The notes below the pieces were generated by a model. It searched no databases and was not told where the DNA came from. It was given only the letters and a program-made list of their open reading frames with translations. A DNA stretch of 34,897 nucleotides from Brevundimonas sp. UBA7664 (GTDB lineage: Bacteria > Pseudomonadota > Alphaproteobacteria > Caulobacterales > Caulobacteraceae): contig NZ_DLHQ01000029.1 of assembly GCF_002483305.1 (NCBI RefSeq), positions 1-34,897 on the forward strand, read 5' to 3'. Shown piece after piece: positions 22,873 through 31,031 of the stretch (positions are counted from its first letter, which is position 1; every line of letters starts with the position of its first letter). A program made the translations under genes and the position numbers.

Positions 22873-24351
22873 TCACCACCACTTCTCCGGCCTGGCGACA
22901 AACCCCGCCGCGTCTTCCAGCGCGCTGGCGACCTGGAAGACGGTCGCCTCGTCCAGCGCCTTGCCGATGACCTGAAGGCCGAGCGGCAGGCCGCCCTTGT
23001 CGACGCCGGCGGGCACCGAGATGCCCGGCAGGCCGGCGAGGTTGGCGGTGACGGTGAAGATGTCGTTCAGATACATCTGTAGCGGATCAATCTGCTTGTC
23101 GCCGAGGGCGAAGGCGGCCGAGGGGGTGGACGGCGTCACGATGGCGTCGACCCTGTCCCAGACGGCGTCGAAATCCATGGCGATGCGGCGGCGGACCTTG
23201 AGAGCGCGGACATAGTAGGCGTCGTAGAAGCCGGCCGAGAGCACATAGGCCCCGATGGTCAGGCGGCGCTGGACCTCCTTGCCGAAGCCCTCGGCGCGGC
23301 TGGTCTCATAGAGGTCGGCGAGGCTGTTCGTGCCCTCGGCGCGGTGGCCGAAGCGCATGCCGTCGTAGCGGGCCAGGTTGGACGAGGCCTCGGCCGGGGC
23401 GATGATGTAATAGGCCGGCAGGGCGTATTTTGTGTGCGGCAGGCTGATCGGCACGATCTCGCAGCCGGCGGCCTTGAGCCATGCGATGCCCTGGTCCCAC
23501 AGCGCCTGGATCTCGACGGGCATGCCGTCGACGACGTATTCTTTCGGCACGCCGATGCGCAGGCCCTTGACCGAATTGCCGAGGGATTGCGTCCAGTCGG
23601 GGGTCTCGACGTCGAGGCTGGTGGCGTCCTTCGGGTCGTAGGAGCACATCGACCGAAGCAGGATGGCGGCGTCCTCGACGGTCCTGGTGATCGGGCCCGC
23701 CTGGTCCAGCGAACTGGCGAAGGCGACCATGCCGAAACGGCTGGCGCGGCCATAGGTGGGCTTGATGCCGACGGTGCCGGTGAAGGCGGCGGGCTGACGG
23801 ATCGAGCCGCCGGTGTCCGAGGCGGTGGCGGCGAGGCAGAGGTCGCCGGCGACCGCTGAGGCCGAACCGCCGGAGCTGCCGCCCGGGGTCAGGTCAGCGT
23901 TGGACGTCGTCGACTTCCAGGGGTTCACGACCGGGCCGAAAGCCGAGGTCTCGTTCGACGAGCCCATGGCGAACTCGTCCATGTTGAGCTTGCCCAGCAT
24001 GACCGCGCCGTCGCGCCACAGGTTGGCGGTGACCGTGGACTCATACGGCGGGACGAAGCCGCGCAGCATGTTGGAGCCGGCGGTGGTCTGAACGCCGTCG
24101 GTGCAGAACAGATCCTTGATGCCCAGCGGCGCGCCTTCGAGGGCGCCGCCCTCCCCCTTGGCCAGTTTCGCGTCGGAGGCGCGGGCCATGGCGAGGGCCT
24201 TGTCCGTGGTCTGGACGACGAAGGCGTTCAGGCGCGGATTGGCGGCGTCGATATTGGCGACGAAGGCTTTCGTGATCTCTTCGGACGAGAAGTCGCGGGC
24301 CTTGAGGCCGTCGAGGGCGGCCTTGAGGGTGAGTTTGGTCAGGTCGGACAT
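22873..24351 (-). CDS. gatA: Asp-tRNA(Asn)/Glu-tRNA(Gln) amidotransferase subunit A
   Basis: 492 residues, normal length. GatA releases ammonia from glutamine for GatB. Amidase-signature triad: K79 in PLGIKDLF, cis-Ser S159 in TPGGSSGGSASAV, nucleophile S183 in SDTGGSIRQPAAF. MGSSNETSAFGPVVNPW (129-145) is also family-typical. ATG at 24351 lies one nt after the gatC stop, so translation is coupled. With gatC and gatB it forms the transamidosome enzyme that makes Gln-tRNA and probably Asn-tRNA. Confidence 0.98.
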   Translation of the reverse strand: MSDLTKLTLKAALDGLKARDFSSEEITKAFVANIDAANPRLNAFVVQTTDKALAMARASDAKLAKGEGGALEGAPLGIKDLFCTDGVQTTAGSNMLRGFVPPYESTVTANLWRDGAVMLGKLNMDEFAMGSSNETSAFGPVVNPWKSTTSNADLTPGGSSGGSASAVAGDLCLAATASDTGGSIRQPAAFTGTVGIKPTYGRASRFGMVAFASSLDQAGPITRTVEDAAILLRSMCSYDPKDATSLDVETPDWTQSLGNSVKGLRIGVPKEYVVDGMPVEIQALWDQGIAWLKAAGCEIVPISLPHTKYALPAYYIIAPAEASSNLARYDGMRFGHRAEGTNSLADLYETSRAEGFGKEVQRRLTIGAYVLSAGFYDAYYVRALKVRRRIAMDFDAVWDRVDAIVTPSTPSAAFALGDKQIDPLQMYLNDIFTVTANLAGLPGISVPAGVDKGGLPLGLQVIGKALDEATVFQVASALEDAAGFVARPEKWW

Positions 24352-24352
24352 T

Positions 24353-24640
24353 CTATTCGACCACCTTGGGCACGACGAAGAAGCCGTCGGCGGCGCGCGG
24401 GGCGTTGCCGAGCACGTCGGCGACCTTGTTTCCGTCGGTGACGACGTCGTCGCGCAGGCGCATGGGCTGGGCGACGTTGGAGGTCATGGGCTCGACGCCG
24501 TCGACGTCGACCTCATTGAGCTGTTCGATCCAGGCGAGGATGCCGTTCAGCTCCGCGGCGAGCGGCTCCAGACGGTCCTCGGGGGTCTTGATGCGGGCGA
24601 GATGCGCCACGCGGCGCACGGTCGCGGCGTCGATGGCCAT
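24353..24640 (-). CDS. gatC: Asp-tRNA(Asn)/Glu-tRNA(Gln) amidotransferase subunit C
   Basis: 95 residues from ATG at 24640; an upstream TTG in frame (24652) overlaps the GGAG Shine-Dalgarno and is not the start. GatC wraps around the GatA-GatB interface and stabilises GatA. Typical sequence: IDAATVRRVAHLARI, LEPLAAELNGILAWIEQLNEVD, VEPMTSNV, LRDDVV, and the C-terminal FFVVPKVVE tail. First gene of gatC-gatA; a small lipoprotein gene lies 72 nt upstream on the same strand. Confidence 0.96.
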   Translation of the reverse strand: MAIDAATVRRVAHLARIKTPEDRLEPLAAELNGILAWIEQLNEVDVDGVEPMTSNVAQPMRLRDDVVTDGNKVADVLGNAPRAADGFFVVPKVVE

Positions 24641-24712
24641 GCGGCCCTCCAAATGCGAAACCAGAACCGGCGGGATTAGCCGCCCAGCCCCGGTTTCACA
24701 AGGATTCTGACG

Positions 24713-25243
24713 CTATTGCGCGGGTGTGACCGTCACGGTCGCAGGGACGGACCCATCCGCGGCCACGGCCCAGCCGACGATGACGCGCCGCGTGCGGCTG
24801 CCGATCGTCCCCGAGGCCTGGTCCATGGTGCTCTCGGTGAGCTCCAGATCGACGCGGCCCGGCGATTCGGACAGCAGCCGGTAGTCGAGGAAGTCGCCGA
24901 TGCGGAAGACGCGCCAGCCCTCGGCCGGCGAATCGAAGAAGGCGACGTGGGTGTAGAGGCCATTCATGGCCGGATCGCCGCCGGCGGTGCCGAACAGTTT
25001 GACGGTGCGGTCGCCCTGACGGGTCAGCGGCGTCAGTTCGACGACCGAGGCGGCCCATTGCTGGCCCTCGTCGGCGTCGGGCTGGACGATGGCGGCGGGG
25101 CCGGCAGCGGTCAGGGGCGCGGCGGCGGGCGCGGACGTGGACGCGGTCTGTTCGGCGGCGGGCACGGCTTCTCTTCGGGTCTCGACCTGCGCATCGCAGG
25201 CGGCGAGACCAAGGAAGGCGATCAGGAAGGTCACTGGCTTCAT
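24713..25243 (-). CDS. Small lipoprotein of unknown function
   Basis: 176 residues from ATG at 25243, preceded by GGGGAG. Lipobox L13-A14-A15-C16 ends the signal sequence MKPVTFLIAFLGLAAC. Ala/Thr-rich linker to about residue 50, then a folded domain with QQWAASVVELTPL, VKLFGTAGGDPAMNGLYTHVAFFDSPAEGWRVFRIGDFLDYRLL and a C-terminal strand-rich part. No recognised domain. The cysteine should be lipidated and placed in the inner or outer membrane. Divergent from ruvX with about 70 bp between the starts. Confidence 0.8.
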   Translation of the reverse strand: MKPVTFLIAFLGLAACDAQVETRREAVPAAEQTASTSAPAAAPLTAAGPAAIVQPDADEGQQWAASVVELTPLTRQGDRTVKLFGTAGGDPAMNGLYTHVAFFDSPAEGWRVFRIGDFLDYRLLSESPGRVDLELTESTMDQASGTIGSRTRRVIVGWAVAADGSVPATVTVTPAQ

Positions 25244-25277
25244 CGGAGGCTCCCCATCAACGACGCCCTCTTGCACT

Positions 25278-25306
25278 TTGACAGGGCGGCTCGCCAGTCC
25301 TACCGC
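25278..25306 (+). promoter_or_regulatory. Candidate ruvX promoter
   Basis: Consensus-like TTGACA at 25278-25283. A poor -10 (TACCGC) stands 17 nt downstream at 25301-25306. If used, transcription starts near the GTG at 25313, so the mRNA would be nearly leaderless. This matches the lack of a Shine-Dalgarno. Confidence 0.3.
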
Positions 25307-25312
25307 CAAGCC

Positions 25313-25777
25313 GTGACAGTTCTATCGCTCGAAGACCTCGCCGCCTCCACCCCGCCGGGCACCCCGTGGCTGGGGCTGGATCTGGGCGAGAAGACCATCG
25401 GCGTGGCCGTGAGCGATACGACGCGGATGATCGCCAGCCCGCTGTCGCTGGTCCGAAAGACGAAATTCACCGACGACGCCCATGCGGTGCTGAAGCTGAT
25501 GGACGGGCGCGGGGCCTCCGGGCTGGTGATCGGCCTGCCGCTGAACATGGACGGGTCGGAGGGGCCGCGGGCGCAGTCGTGCCGGGCCTTCGCCCGCAAT
25601 CTGCAACGTATCCGCGCCGTGCCCTGCGCCTTCCAGGACGAGCGGCTGTCGACCAGCGCGGTCGAGCGGTTCCTGATCGAGGAGCTGGACCTGAACCGCA
25701 AGCGACGGGCCAACGTGATCGACCGCACCGCCGCCGCCTGGATATTGCAGGGCGCGCTGGACCGGCTGAGGGCGTGA
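25313..25777 (+). CDS. ruvX: RuvX/YqgF family putative Holliday junction resolvase
   Basis: 154 residues from GTG at 25313. The RNase-H-like fold family is implicated in 16S rRNA 5'-end maturation and suggested as a Holliday junction resolvase. Features: WLGLDLGEKTIGVAVSD (first acidic strand), LVIGLPLNMDGSEG, CAFQDERLST with the second acidic residue, and NVIDRTAAAWILQGALD with the third. The reading frame remains open further upstream, but those codons show no conserved sequence. The next gene starts within its stop codon (GTGA overlap). Confidence 0.93.
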   Translation: MTVLSLEDLAASTPPGTPWLGLDLGEKTIGVAVSDTTRMIASPLSLVRKTKFTDDAHAVLKLMDGRGASGLVIGLPLNMDGSEGPRAQSCRAFARNLQRIRAVPCAFQDERLSTSAVERFLIEELDLNRKRRANVIDRTAAAWILQGALDRLRA

Positions 25778-26694
25778 GCGCCCTGCTCACCGGCATCGTG
25801 CCGGTCTTCGCCATGATCGCGCTGGGCTGGGGGCTGAAGTGGCGGTCGTTCCTCGATGACGAAGGCTGGCGGGCGGTCGAGCGGCTGACCTATTTCGTCT
25901 TCTATCCGGCCTTTCTGATCCCGGCGGTGTGGCGCGCGGACTTCGCGGGCGGGGCGGCCGGGCCGGTGGCCATGGCGACGGTGGCGGTCGCCCTGACAGT
26001 GGCCCTGCTGACGGTGTTGGCCAAGCCGATGCTGCGGATCAGCGACCCGGCTTTCACCAGCGTCTTCCAGGGCGTGATCCGCTGGAACGGCTTCGTCTTC
26101 CTGCCAGTGGCGGGCGCGATCTTCGGCGAGCGGGGGCTGGGCGTGGCGGCGGTGGCCTTTGGCGTGCTGGCGCCGGCTCTGAATGTGGTCTGCGTGCTGG
26201 TGCTGGCTCGGTGGGGCGCCGGACAAGGCGGCGGCTGGCGGCTGGCGCTGTCGTCGTTGCTGCGCAATCCGATCATCTGGGCCTGCGGGATCGGAGCGGC
26301 GCTTAATCTGACGGGCGTGCCGAAGCCGGCGCTGGTGATGGGGGTCTTCGACCTGATGGGGCCCGGCGCCATCGCCCTGGGGCTGATCACGGCCGGGGCG
26401 GGCCTGAGCTTCCGCTATGCGGCGTCAAGGCCGGTGCTGATGCTGACGGTGACGGTGATCAAGCTGATCCTGCTGCCGGTAGGCATGTACTGGCTGACCG
26501 GGGTGCTGGGCGGGGACCGTATGGCGCAGGGGCTGGCGCTGCTGGCCGGCGCCTCGCCGGGCGCCGCGGCGTCCTATGTCATGGCGCGGCAGATGGGGGG
26601 CGATGCGCCGCTGATGGCGGGGGTCGTGGCCCTGACCACGGTGGTCAGCGCCTTCACCATCCCCATCCTGCTGGCGCTGTTCGGCTATATCTGA
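25774..26694 (+). CDS. AEC-family transporter (auxin efflux carrier-like)
   Basis: 306 residues from GTG at 25774, overlapping ruvX by 4 nt. Inner-membrane protein with about ten hydrophobic segments in the inverted-repeat layout of the AEC/PIN superfamily: LLTGIVPVFAMIALGWGL at the start, LTYFVFYPAFLIPAVW, IRWNGFVFLPVAGAIFGERGLG, and GASPGAAASYVMARQMGGD near the C terminus (conserved crossover motif). AEC proteins carry organic acids or other small anions; the substrate is unknown. The link to ruvX is positional only. Confidence 0.92.
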   Translation: MSALLTGIVPVFAMIALGWGLKWRSFLDDEGWRAVERLTYFVFYPAFLIPAVWRADFAGGAAGPVAMATVAVALTVALLTVLAKPMLRISDPAFTSVFQGVIRWNGFVFLPVAGAIFGERGLGVAAVAFGVLAPALNVVCVLVLARWGAGQGGGWRLALSSLLRNPIIWACGIGAALNLTGVPKPALVMGVFDLMGPGAIALGLITAGAGLSFRYAASRPVLMLTVTVIKLILLPVGMYWLTGVLGGDRMAQGLALLAGASPGAAASYVMARQMGGDAPLMAGVVALTTVVSAFTIPILLALFGYI

Positions 26695-26756
26695 ACACAG
26701 GATCTGAACATGGGCGGCTTCCGTTCCGGCGCGCACGGCCCTATAGGCGGGCCTCG

Positions 26757-27737
26757 ATGAGCCAGCCCGCCGCACTCACCGATCTGATTCTCGAGCGGCT
26801 GGCGCCGTTCCCGCGCAGCCATTTCCTGTCCGCCGGCGATCTGAACGCCGCGACCACCCCGCCGCTGCTGGATCTGGCCGACGCCTTCGTCGACTTCAAT
26901 CGCCAGTCGTCGAAGTCGCTGGACCTGATGCGCGGGCGCACGGTCATGAACCTGTTCTTCGAGAACTCGACCCGGACCAGCGCCTCGTTCGAGATCGCGG
27001 CCAAACGGCTGGGCGCGGATGTGACGACGCTGAGCCCGCGTACCTCCTCCACCGCCAAGGGCGAGACCCTGATCGATACGGCGGCGACGCTGAACGCCAT
27101 GAAGCCCGACGTACTGGTCGTGCGCCACGGGGCCTCAGGCGCCGCGGCCCTGCTGTCGCAGAAGGTCGGCTGCGCCGTGGTCAACGCCGGGGATGGACGG
27201 CATGAGCACCCGACCCAGGCCCTGCTGGACCTGTTGAGCCTGCGCCGTGCGTTCGGGGATGTGGGCGGGCTGACCGTCGCCATCTGCGGCGACATCGCCC
27301 ACAGCCGGGTGGCGCGGTCCAATGTGTCGATGCTGTCGATGATGGGGGCGCGGGTGCGGCTGATCGGGCCGCCGACGCTGGTGCCCGGCGACGCCGACCG
27401 CTGGGGCTGCGAGGTCTTCCACGACATGCGCGAGGGCCTGAGGGGCTGCGACGTCGTGATGATGCTGCGGCTGCAGCTGGAGCGGATGGAGGGGGCGCTG
27501 GTGCCCTCGACCCGCGAGTATTTCCGCTTCTGGGGTCTGGACCGCGAGAAACTGTCCTGGGCCAATCCGGGGGCGAAGGTGATGCATCCGGGGCCGATGA
27601 ACCGGGGGGTCGAGATCGATTCCGACGTGGCTGACGATCTGACCGTGTCACTGATTCAGGATCAGGTGGAGATGGGCGTGGCGGCGCGGATGGCGGTGCT
27701 GGCGGCCCTGTCGGCGCGGCTGGAGGGAGATTCCTGA
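26757..27737 (+). CDS. pyrB: Aspartate carbamoyltransferase catalytic subunit
   Basis: 326 residues. Joins carbamoyl phosphate and aspartate to give carbamoyl aspartate, the first committed pyrimidine step. Motifs: carbamoyl-phosphate site FFENSTRTSASFE (67-79), the 80s loop SSTAKGET with K101, GDGRHEHPTQALLDLL (145-160), and the C-terminal KVMHPGPMNRGVEID. No pyrI regulatory subunit is beside it. Instead a dihydroorotase-like gene follows at 182 bp, across a family A repeat, an arrangement seen in Pseudomonas (pyrBC'). ATG at 26757 follows the AEC gene by 62 nt. Confidence 0.97.
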   Translation: MSQPAALTDLILERLAPFPRSHFLSAGDLNAATTPPLLDLADAFVDFNRQSSKSLDLMRGRTVMNLFFENSTRTSASFEIAAKRLGADVTTLSPRTSSTAKGETLIDTAATLNAMKPDVLVVRHGASGAAALLSQKVGCAVVNAGDGRHEHPTQALLDLLSLRRAFGDVGGLTVAICGDIAHSRVARSNVSMLSMMGARVRLIGPPTLVPGDADRWGCEVFHDMREGLRGCDVVMMLRLQLERMEGALVPSTREYFRFWGLDREKLSWANPGAKVMHPGPMNRGVEIDSDVADDLTVSLIQDQVEMGVAARMAVLAALSARLEGDS

Positions 27738-27756
27738 TGGCGTCGGTTTGCGTTCC

Positions 27757-27915
27757 CTTCCCCCCTCGCGGGGGAAGGTGGGCCGCGGAGCGGCTCGGAT
27801 GGGGGGGCTGTCGGCCCCGGACGGAATGTGAGGCGAGAAACGAAATGGGATGGGCCGGTGTGTCACCCCCCATCCGTCAGGCGTCGCCTGCCACCTTCCC
27901 CCGCAAGGGGAGAAG
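27757..27915 (+). repeat. Hairpin-rich intergenic repeat, family A, copy 2 (pyrB-pyrC spacer)
   Basis: Terminal hairpins are CTTCCCCC (27757-27764)/GGGGGAAG (27770-27777) and CTTCCCCC (27895-27902)/GGGGAGAAG (27907-27915). Inner blocks are GCCGCGGAGCGGC on the left and the CATCCGTCAGGC-GTCGCCTG block on the right. Both ends match the reverse complement of the copy at 1455-1599, while the 60 or so central bases differ. It ends 3 nt before the pyrC-like ATG and contains its Shine-Dalgarno. Confidence 0.8.
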
Positions 27916-27918
27916 GAA

Positions 27919-29205
27919 ATGAGTGCACTGGCCATTCTCAACGCCCGGCTGCTGGACCCGGCCACGGACTATGACGGTCCGGGCGCGGTGCTGGTCGAGG
28001 ACGGGCGGATCACGGAAGTCATCCACGGCGGCGGCGCCGTCGCTCCGGCTGGGGTGACGGTGATCGACGCCGGCGGGCTGTGCCTGTCGCCCGGCCTGAT
28101 CGACATCCGGGTCAAGACCGGCGAGCCGGGCGCCGAGCCCAAGGAGACTTTGAAGTCGGCCAGTTTGTCGGCGGCGGCGGGCGGTGTGACCACCATCGTC
28201 ATCCAGCCCGACACCAACCCGGCCATCGACGACCCGGCGATGATCGACTTCATCCTGCGGCGCGGCGCGGCCCTCGGGCTGGTCAATGTCCGGGCGGCGG
28301 GCGCGGCGACCAAGGCCCGCGACGGCGTCCACATGGCCGAGATCGGCCTGATGGATGAGGCCGGGGCGCTGTATTTCTCCGATGTCGACCGGGTCATCGC
28401 CAACACCCGCACTCTGCAGCGGGTGATGAGCTACGCCGCCGCCTTCAACGCCCTGATCTCCTGCCGCCCCGCCGATCCCTGGCTGAGCGAGGGCGCGGTC
28501 GCGACCTCGGGCGAACTGGCCACCCGGCTGGGTCTGGCCTCGGCGCCGGCCATCGCCGAACGCATCCAGCTGGAGCGCGATCTGGCCCTCGTCGAGCAGA
28601 CCGGCGCGCGGTTCCTGGTCGACCAGATCTCGACCGAGGGCGCGCTGGAGACCCTGGCGCGGGCCCGGGCCAAGGGGCTGGAGGTCGCCGCCTCGGTGTC
28701 GATCAACCACCTGTGCTTCAACGAGATCGACATCGGCGACTACCGCACCTTCTACCGGCTCGACCCGCCGCTGCGGCCCGAGAGCGACCGGCAGGCGCTG
28801 ATCGAGGCGGTGCGCGACGGGCTGATCGACGCGATCACCAGCGCCCACGCCCCGGCCCCGGCCGAGGACAAGCGCCGGCCTTTCGCCGAGGCGACGCCGG
28901 GCGCGGTCGGGCTGGAGACCCTGCTGCCCGCCGCCCTGACCCTGCATCACGAGGACGGGCTGGAGCTGCTCGACATCCTGCGGCCGCTCACCCAGGGCCC
29001 GGCGACCTTGCTGGGGCTCGACGTCGGCGTGCTGGCGGCAGGCGCGCCCGCGGATCTGATCCTGTTCGACCCCGGCGCGCCCGTGGTGATCGACGCCGAC
29101 GCCCTGAAGTCCAAGTCCAAGAACTCGCCGTTCGACGGGCGGAGGCTGCAAGGGCGGGTGTTGATTACCGTCGTCGGCGGACGCATCGTTCACGACGCAC
29201 GCTAA
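27919..29205 (+). CDS. Dihydroorotase-like protein lacking metal ligands, probably non-catalytic (PyrC'/PyrX type)
   Basis: 428 residues from ATG at 27919; frame upstream of it is repeat sequence. Amidohydrolase fold of class I dihydroorotase: LSPGLIDIRVKTGEPGAEPKET (57-77), GGVTTIVIQPDTNPAIDD (88-105), YRLDPPLRPESDRQALIEAVRDG (279-301), VGLETLLPAALTLHHEDG. The metal sites are changed. HxH is R64-V65-K66, the HxED-like site reads CRPAD (R183), the HH pair is N263-H264, and the catalytic DHAPH is A309-H310-A-P-A. It should therefore not hydrolyse dihydroorotate. In Pseudomonas such a protein (pyrC') is needed to assemble the aspartate carbamoyltransferase dodecamer; position after pyrB supports the same role here. 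The active PyrC should be elsewhere in the genome. Confidence 0.88.
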   Translation: MSALAILNARLLDPATDYDGPGAVLVEDGRITEVIHGGGAVAPAGVTVIDAGGLCLSPGLIDIRVKTGEPGAEPKETLKSASLSAAAGGVTTIVIQPDTNPAIDDPAMIDFILRRGAALGLVNVRAAGAATKARDGVHMAEIGLMDEAGALYFSDVDRVIANTRTLQRVMSYAAAFNALISCRPADPWLSEGAVATSGELATRLGLASAPAIAERIQLERDLALVEQTGARFLVDQISTEGALETLARARAKGLEVAASVSINHLCFNEIDIGDYRTFYRLDPPLRPESDRQALIEAVRDGLIDAITSAHAPAPAEDKRRPFAEATPGAVGLETLLPAALTLHHEDGLELLDILRPLTQGPATLLGLDVGVLAAGAPADLILFDPGAPVVIDADALKSKSKNSPFDGRRLQGRVLITVVGGRIVHDAR

Positions 29206-29220
29206 GAGGGAGCGAATCAC

Positions 29221-29862
29221 TTGCAGGATCTGGTCGGACCCGCTCTCGGGACGCTCGCCCTCGCGGCGGTCGGCGGCTACCTGCTGGGCTCCATTCCGTT
29301 CGGGGTGATCCTGACCCGCCTCGCGACCGGCGAGGATGTGCGCAGCATCGGCTCGGGCAATATCGGCGCGACCAATGTCCTGCGGACCGGGCGCAAGGAT
29401 CTGGCCTTCGCCACCCTGATCCTCGACGCCGGCAAGGGCGCGGCGGCCTTCCTGATCGCCCAGGCGCTGTTCCCCGGCGTGCCGGCCATCGCCGGGGTGG
29501 CGGGCGGCGCAGCCTTCCTCGGCCATCTGTTTCCCGTCTGGCTCGGCTTCAAGGGCGGCAAGGGGGTGGCGACCTTCTTCGGCCTGTTGCTGGCCGCGGC
29601 CTGGCCGCTGGGCCTGATGGCCGGGGCGACCTGGCTGGTCGTGGCGGCCCTGTTCCGCATGTCGTCCCTGGCCGCGCTGGTCGCCGCGATCGCCGCCCCG
29701 CTGTTCGCCCTGCTGCCCCTGCCGGTGATGGGTCTGCCGGCGTCGGGTCCGGTGCTGGCGCTGGCGGTCGTGACGGCGGTCCTGATCTGGATCCGGCACC
29801 ATGAGAATGTCAGCCGCATCCTGAAGGGGACCGAACCCCGGATCGGCGCGAAGAAGGGGTGA
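29221..29862 (+). CDS. plsY: Glycerol-3-phosphate acyltransferase PlsY
   Basis: 213 residues. Integral membrane enzyme that transfers acyl from acyl phosphate (made by PlsX) to glycerol 3-phosphate, the first step of phospholipid synthesis. Three conserved motifs are present: GSIPFGVILTR..SIGSGNIGATNVLRTG, LGHLFPVWLGFKGGKGVATFFG, and IRHHENVSRILKGTEPR near the end. Five or so transmembrane helices. Start is TTG at 29221, preceded by AGAGGGAG at a good distance; no better start exists nearby. The stop overlaps the dprA GTG (GTGA). Confidence 0.96.
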   Translation: MQDLVGPALGTLALAAVGGYLLGSIPFGVILTRLATGEDVRSIGSGNIGATNVLRTGRKDLAFATLILDAGKGAAAFLIAQALFPGVPAIAGVAGGAAFLGHLFPVWLGFKGGKGVATFFGLLLAAAWPLGLMAGATWLVVAALFRMSSLAALVAAIAAPLFALLPLPVMGLPASGPVLALAVVTAVLIWIRHHENVSRILKGTEPRIGAKKG

Positions 29863-30950
29863 CCCTTCCGGACGCAGAGCGTTTCGCGCGCCTGCGTCTG
29901 GCGCGGACCGACCAGATCGGTCCGGTGACGTTTCGACAGTTGCTGGAGCGGTTCGGATCGGCGGAGCGGGCGCTTGAGGCCCTGCCCGATCTGATCCGGC
30001 GCGGCGGTGGTCAGGGTCACTCTGCCCCGCCGGTCGAACGCGTCGAGACAGAACTGGAAGCTGGCGAGCGCGAAGGCGCCAGGCTGATCGTGCTGGACGA
30101 CGCCGACTATCCCGAAATGCTCGCCGCCATCGACCCGCCCCCGCCGCTGCTGTGGACGCTGGGAGACGCCGCCCTGATGGCGCGCCCCTGTATCGCCGTG
30201 GTCGGGGCGCGGATCGCCTCGGCGGGCGGACAGCGGATCGCGCGCGGCCTGTCGCAGCAGCTGGGCGAGGCCGGCCATGTGGTGGTCTCGGGACTGGCGC
30301 GCGGGATCGACGGGGCGGCGCATACGGGAGCCCTGCCGACGGGCACCGTGGCGGTTCTGGGCGGCGGGGTGGACGATATCTATCCGCCCGACAACGCCGA
30401 CCTCTATGCACAGATCGTCGAGCGGGGCTGCGTCGTCTCGGAAAGCCCGATGGGCGCGCGGGCGCAGGCGAAGGATTTTCCGCGCCGCAACCGGATCATC
30501 TCGGGCCTGTCGCGCGGGGTGATCGTCGTGGAGGCGGAACTGCGCTCCGGCTCATTGATCACGGCGAGGCTGGCGGGCGAACAGGGCCGCGACGTCTTCG
30601 CAATCCCGGGATCGCCGCTGGACCCGAGATCACGGGGACCGAACGAACTGCTGCGGCAGGGCGCGATATTGTGCGAGGGGCTCGAGGATGTGGAGCGGGC
30701 GTTCTCGACGCTGCGGACGCTGCGCGAGCCCCCGCCCGACAATCCCTTTGCCGGCGCCCCGGACGAGATCGAGGCGGCGCTGATCGAACGGGTCGCGGCC
30801 CTGTTGTCGCCGACGCCGACGCCGCGTGACGAACTGGCGCGCGCGCTGGGCCTGCCGATCGGGACGGTGGCGGCCGCGCTGCTGGAGCTCGATCTGGCCG
30901 GGCGCGCCGAGCTGCTGCCGGGCGGTCTGGCCGCGGCGCGATCGCCCTGA
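29859..30950 (+). CDS. dprA: DNA-processing protein DprA
   Basis: 363 residues from GTG at 29859, overlapping plsY by 4 nt. Binds incoming single-stranded DNA and loads RecA in natural transformation; widespread also in species not known to be competent. N-terminal SAM-like helices (about 1-75), Rossmann-like DprA domain with VVSGLARGIDGAAHTGAL (142-159), YPPDNADLY, FPRRNRIISGLSRGVIVVEAELRSGSLITA (207-236), and a C-terminal winged-helix DprA-WH domain (about 295-360: TPRDELARALGLPIGTVAAALLELDLAG). topA follows after 81 nt. Confidence 0.97.
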   Translation: MTLPDAERFARLRLARTDQIGPVTFRQLLERFGSAERALEALPDLIRRGGGQGHSAPPVERVETELEAGEREGARLIVLDDADYPEMLAAIDPPPPLLWTLGDAALMARPCIAVVGARIASAGGQRIARGLSQQLGEAGHVVVSGLARGIDGAAHTGALPTGTVAVLGGGVDDIYPPDNADLYAQIVERGCVVSESPMGARAQAKDFPRRNRIISGLSRGVIVVEAELRSGSLITARLAGEQGRDVFAIPGSPLDPRSRGPNELLRQGAILCEGLEDVERAFSTLRTLREPPPDNPFAGAPDEIEAALIERVAALLSPTPTPRDELARALGLPIGTVAAALLELDLAGRAELLPGGLAAARSP

Positions 30951-30963
30951 ATTCCAGCGCCGA

Positions 30964-30992
30964 TTGACAGCGGCGCTCGCGCCAACCACGTT
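30964..30992 (+). promoter_or_regulatory. Candidate topA promoter
   Basis: TTGACA at 30964-30969 is a consensus -35. The -10 at the expected spacing (30987-30992, CACGTT) is poor. Distance to the topA ATG is about 40 nt from the -10. Low confidence. Confidence 0.3.
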
Positions 30993-31031
30993 CCGCCCCC
31001 TTTCCGAGCCCGCGCAAGGCCCCCTCCCCGC

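Noticed and set aside
27850..27918. Upstream start of the pyrC-like gene inside the repeat
   Set aside because: The codons are repeat sequence; ATG 27919 has a good Shine-Dalgarno and the expected N terminus.
27877..30411. 844-codon open frame on the minus strand
   Set aside because: Antisense to the pyrC-like, plsY and dprA genes; low-complexity Arg/Gly/Gln composition typical of shadow frames in high-GC DNA.
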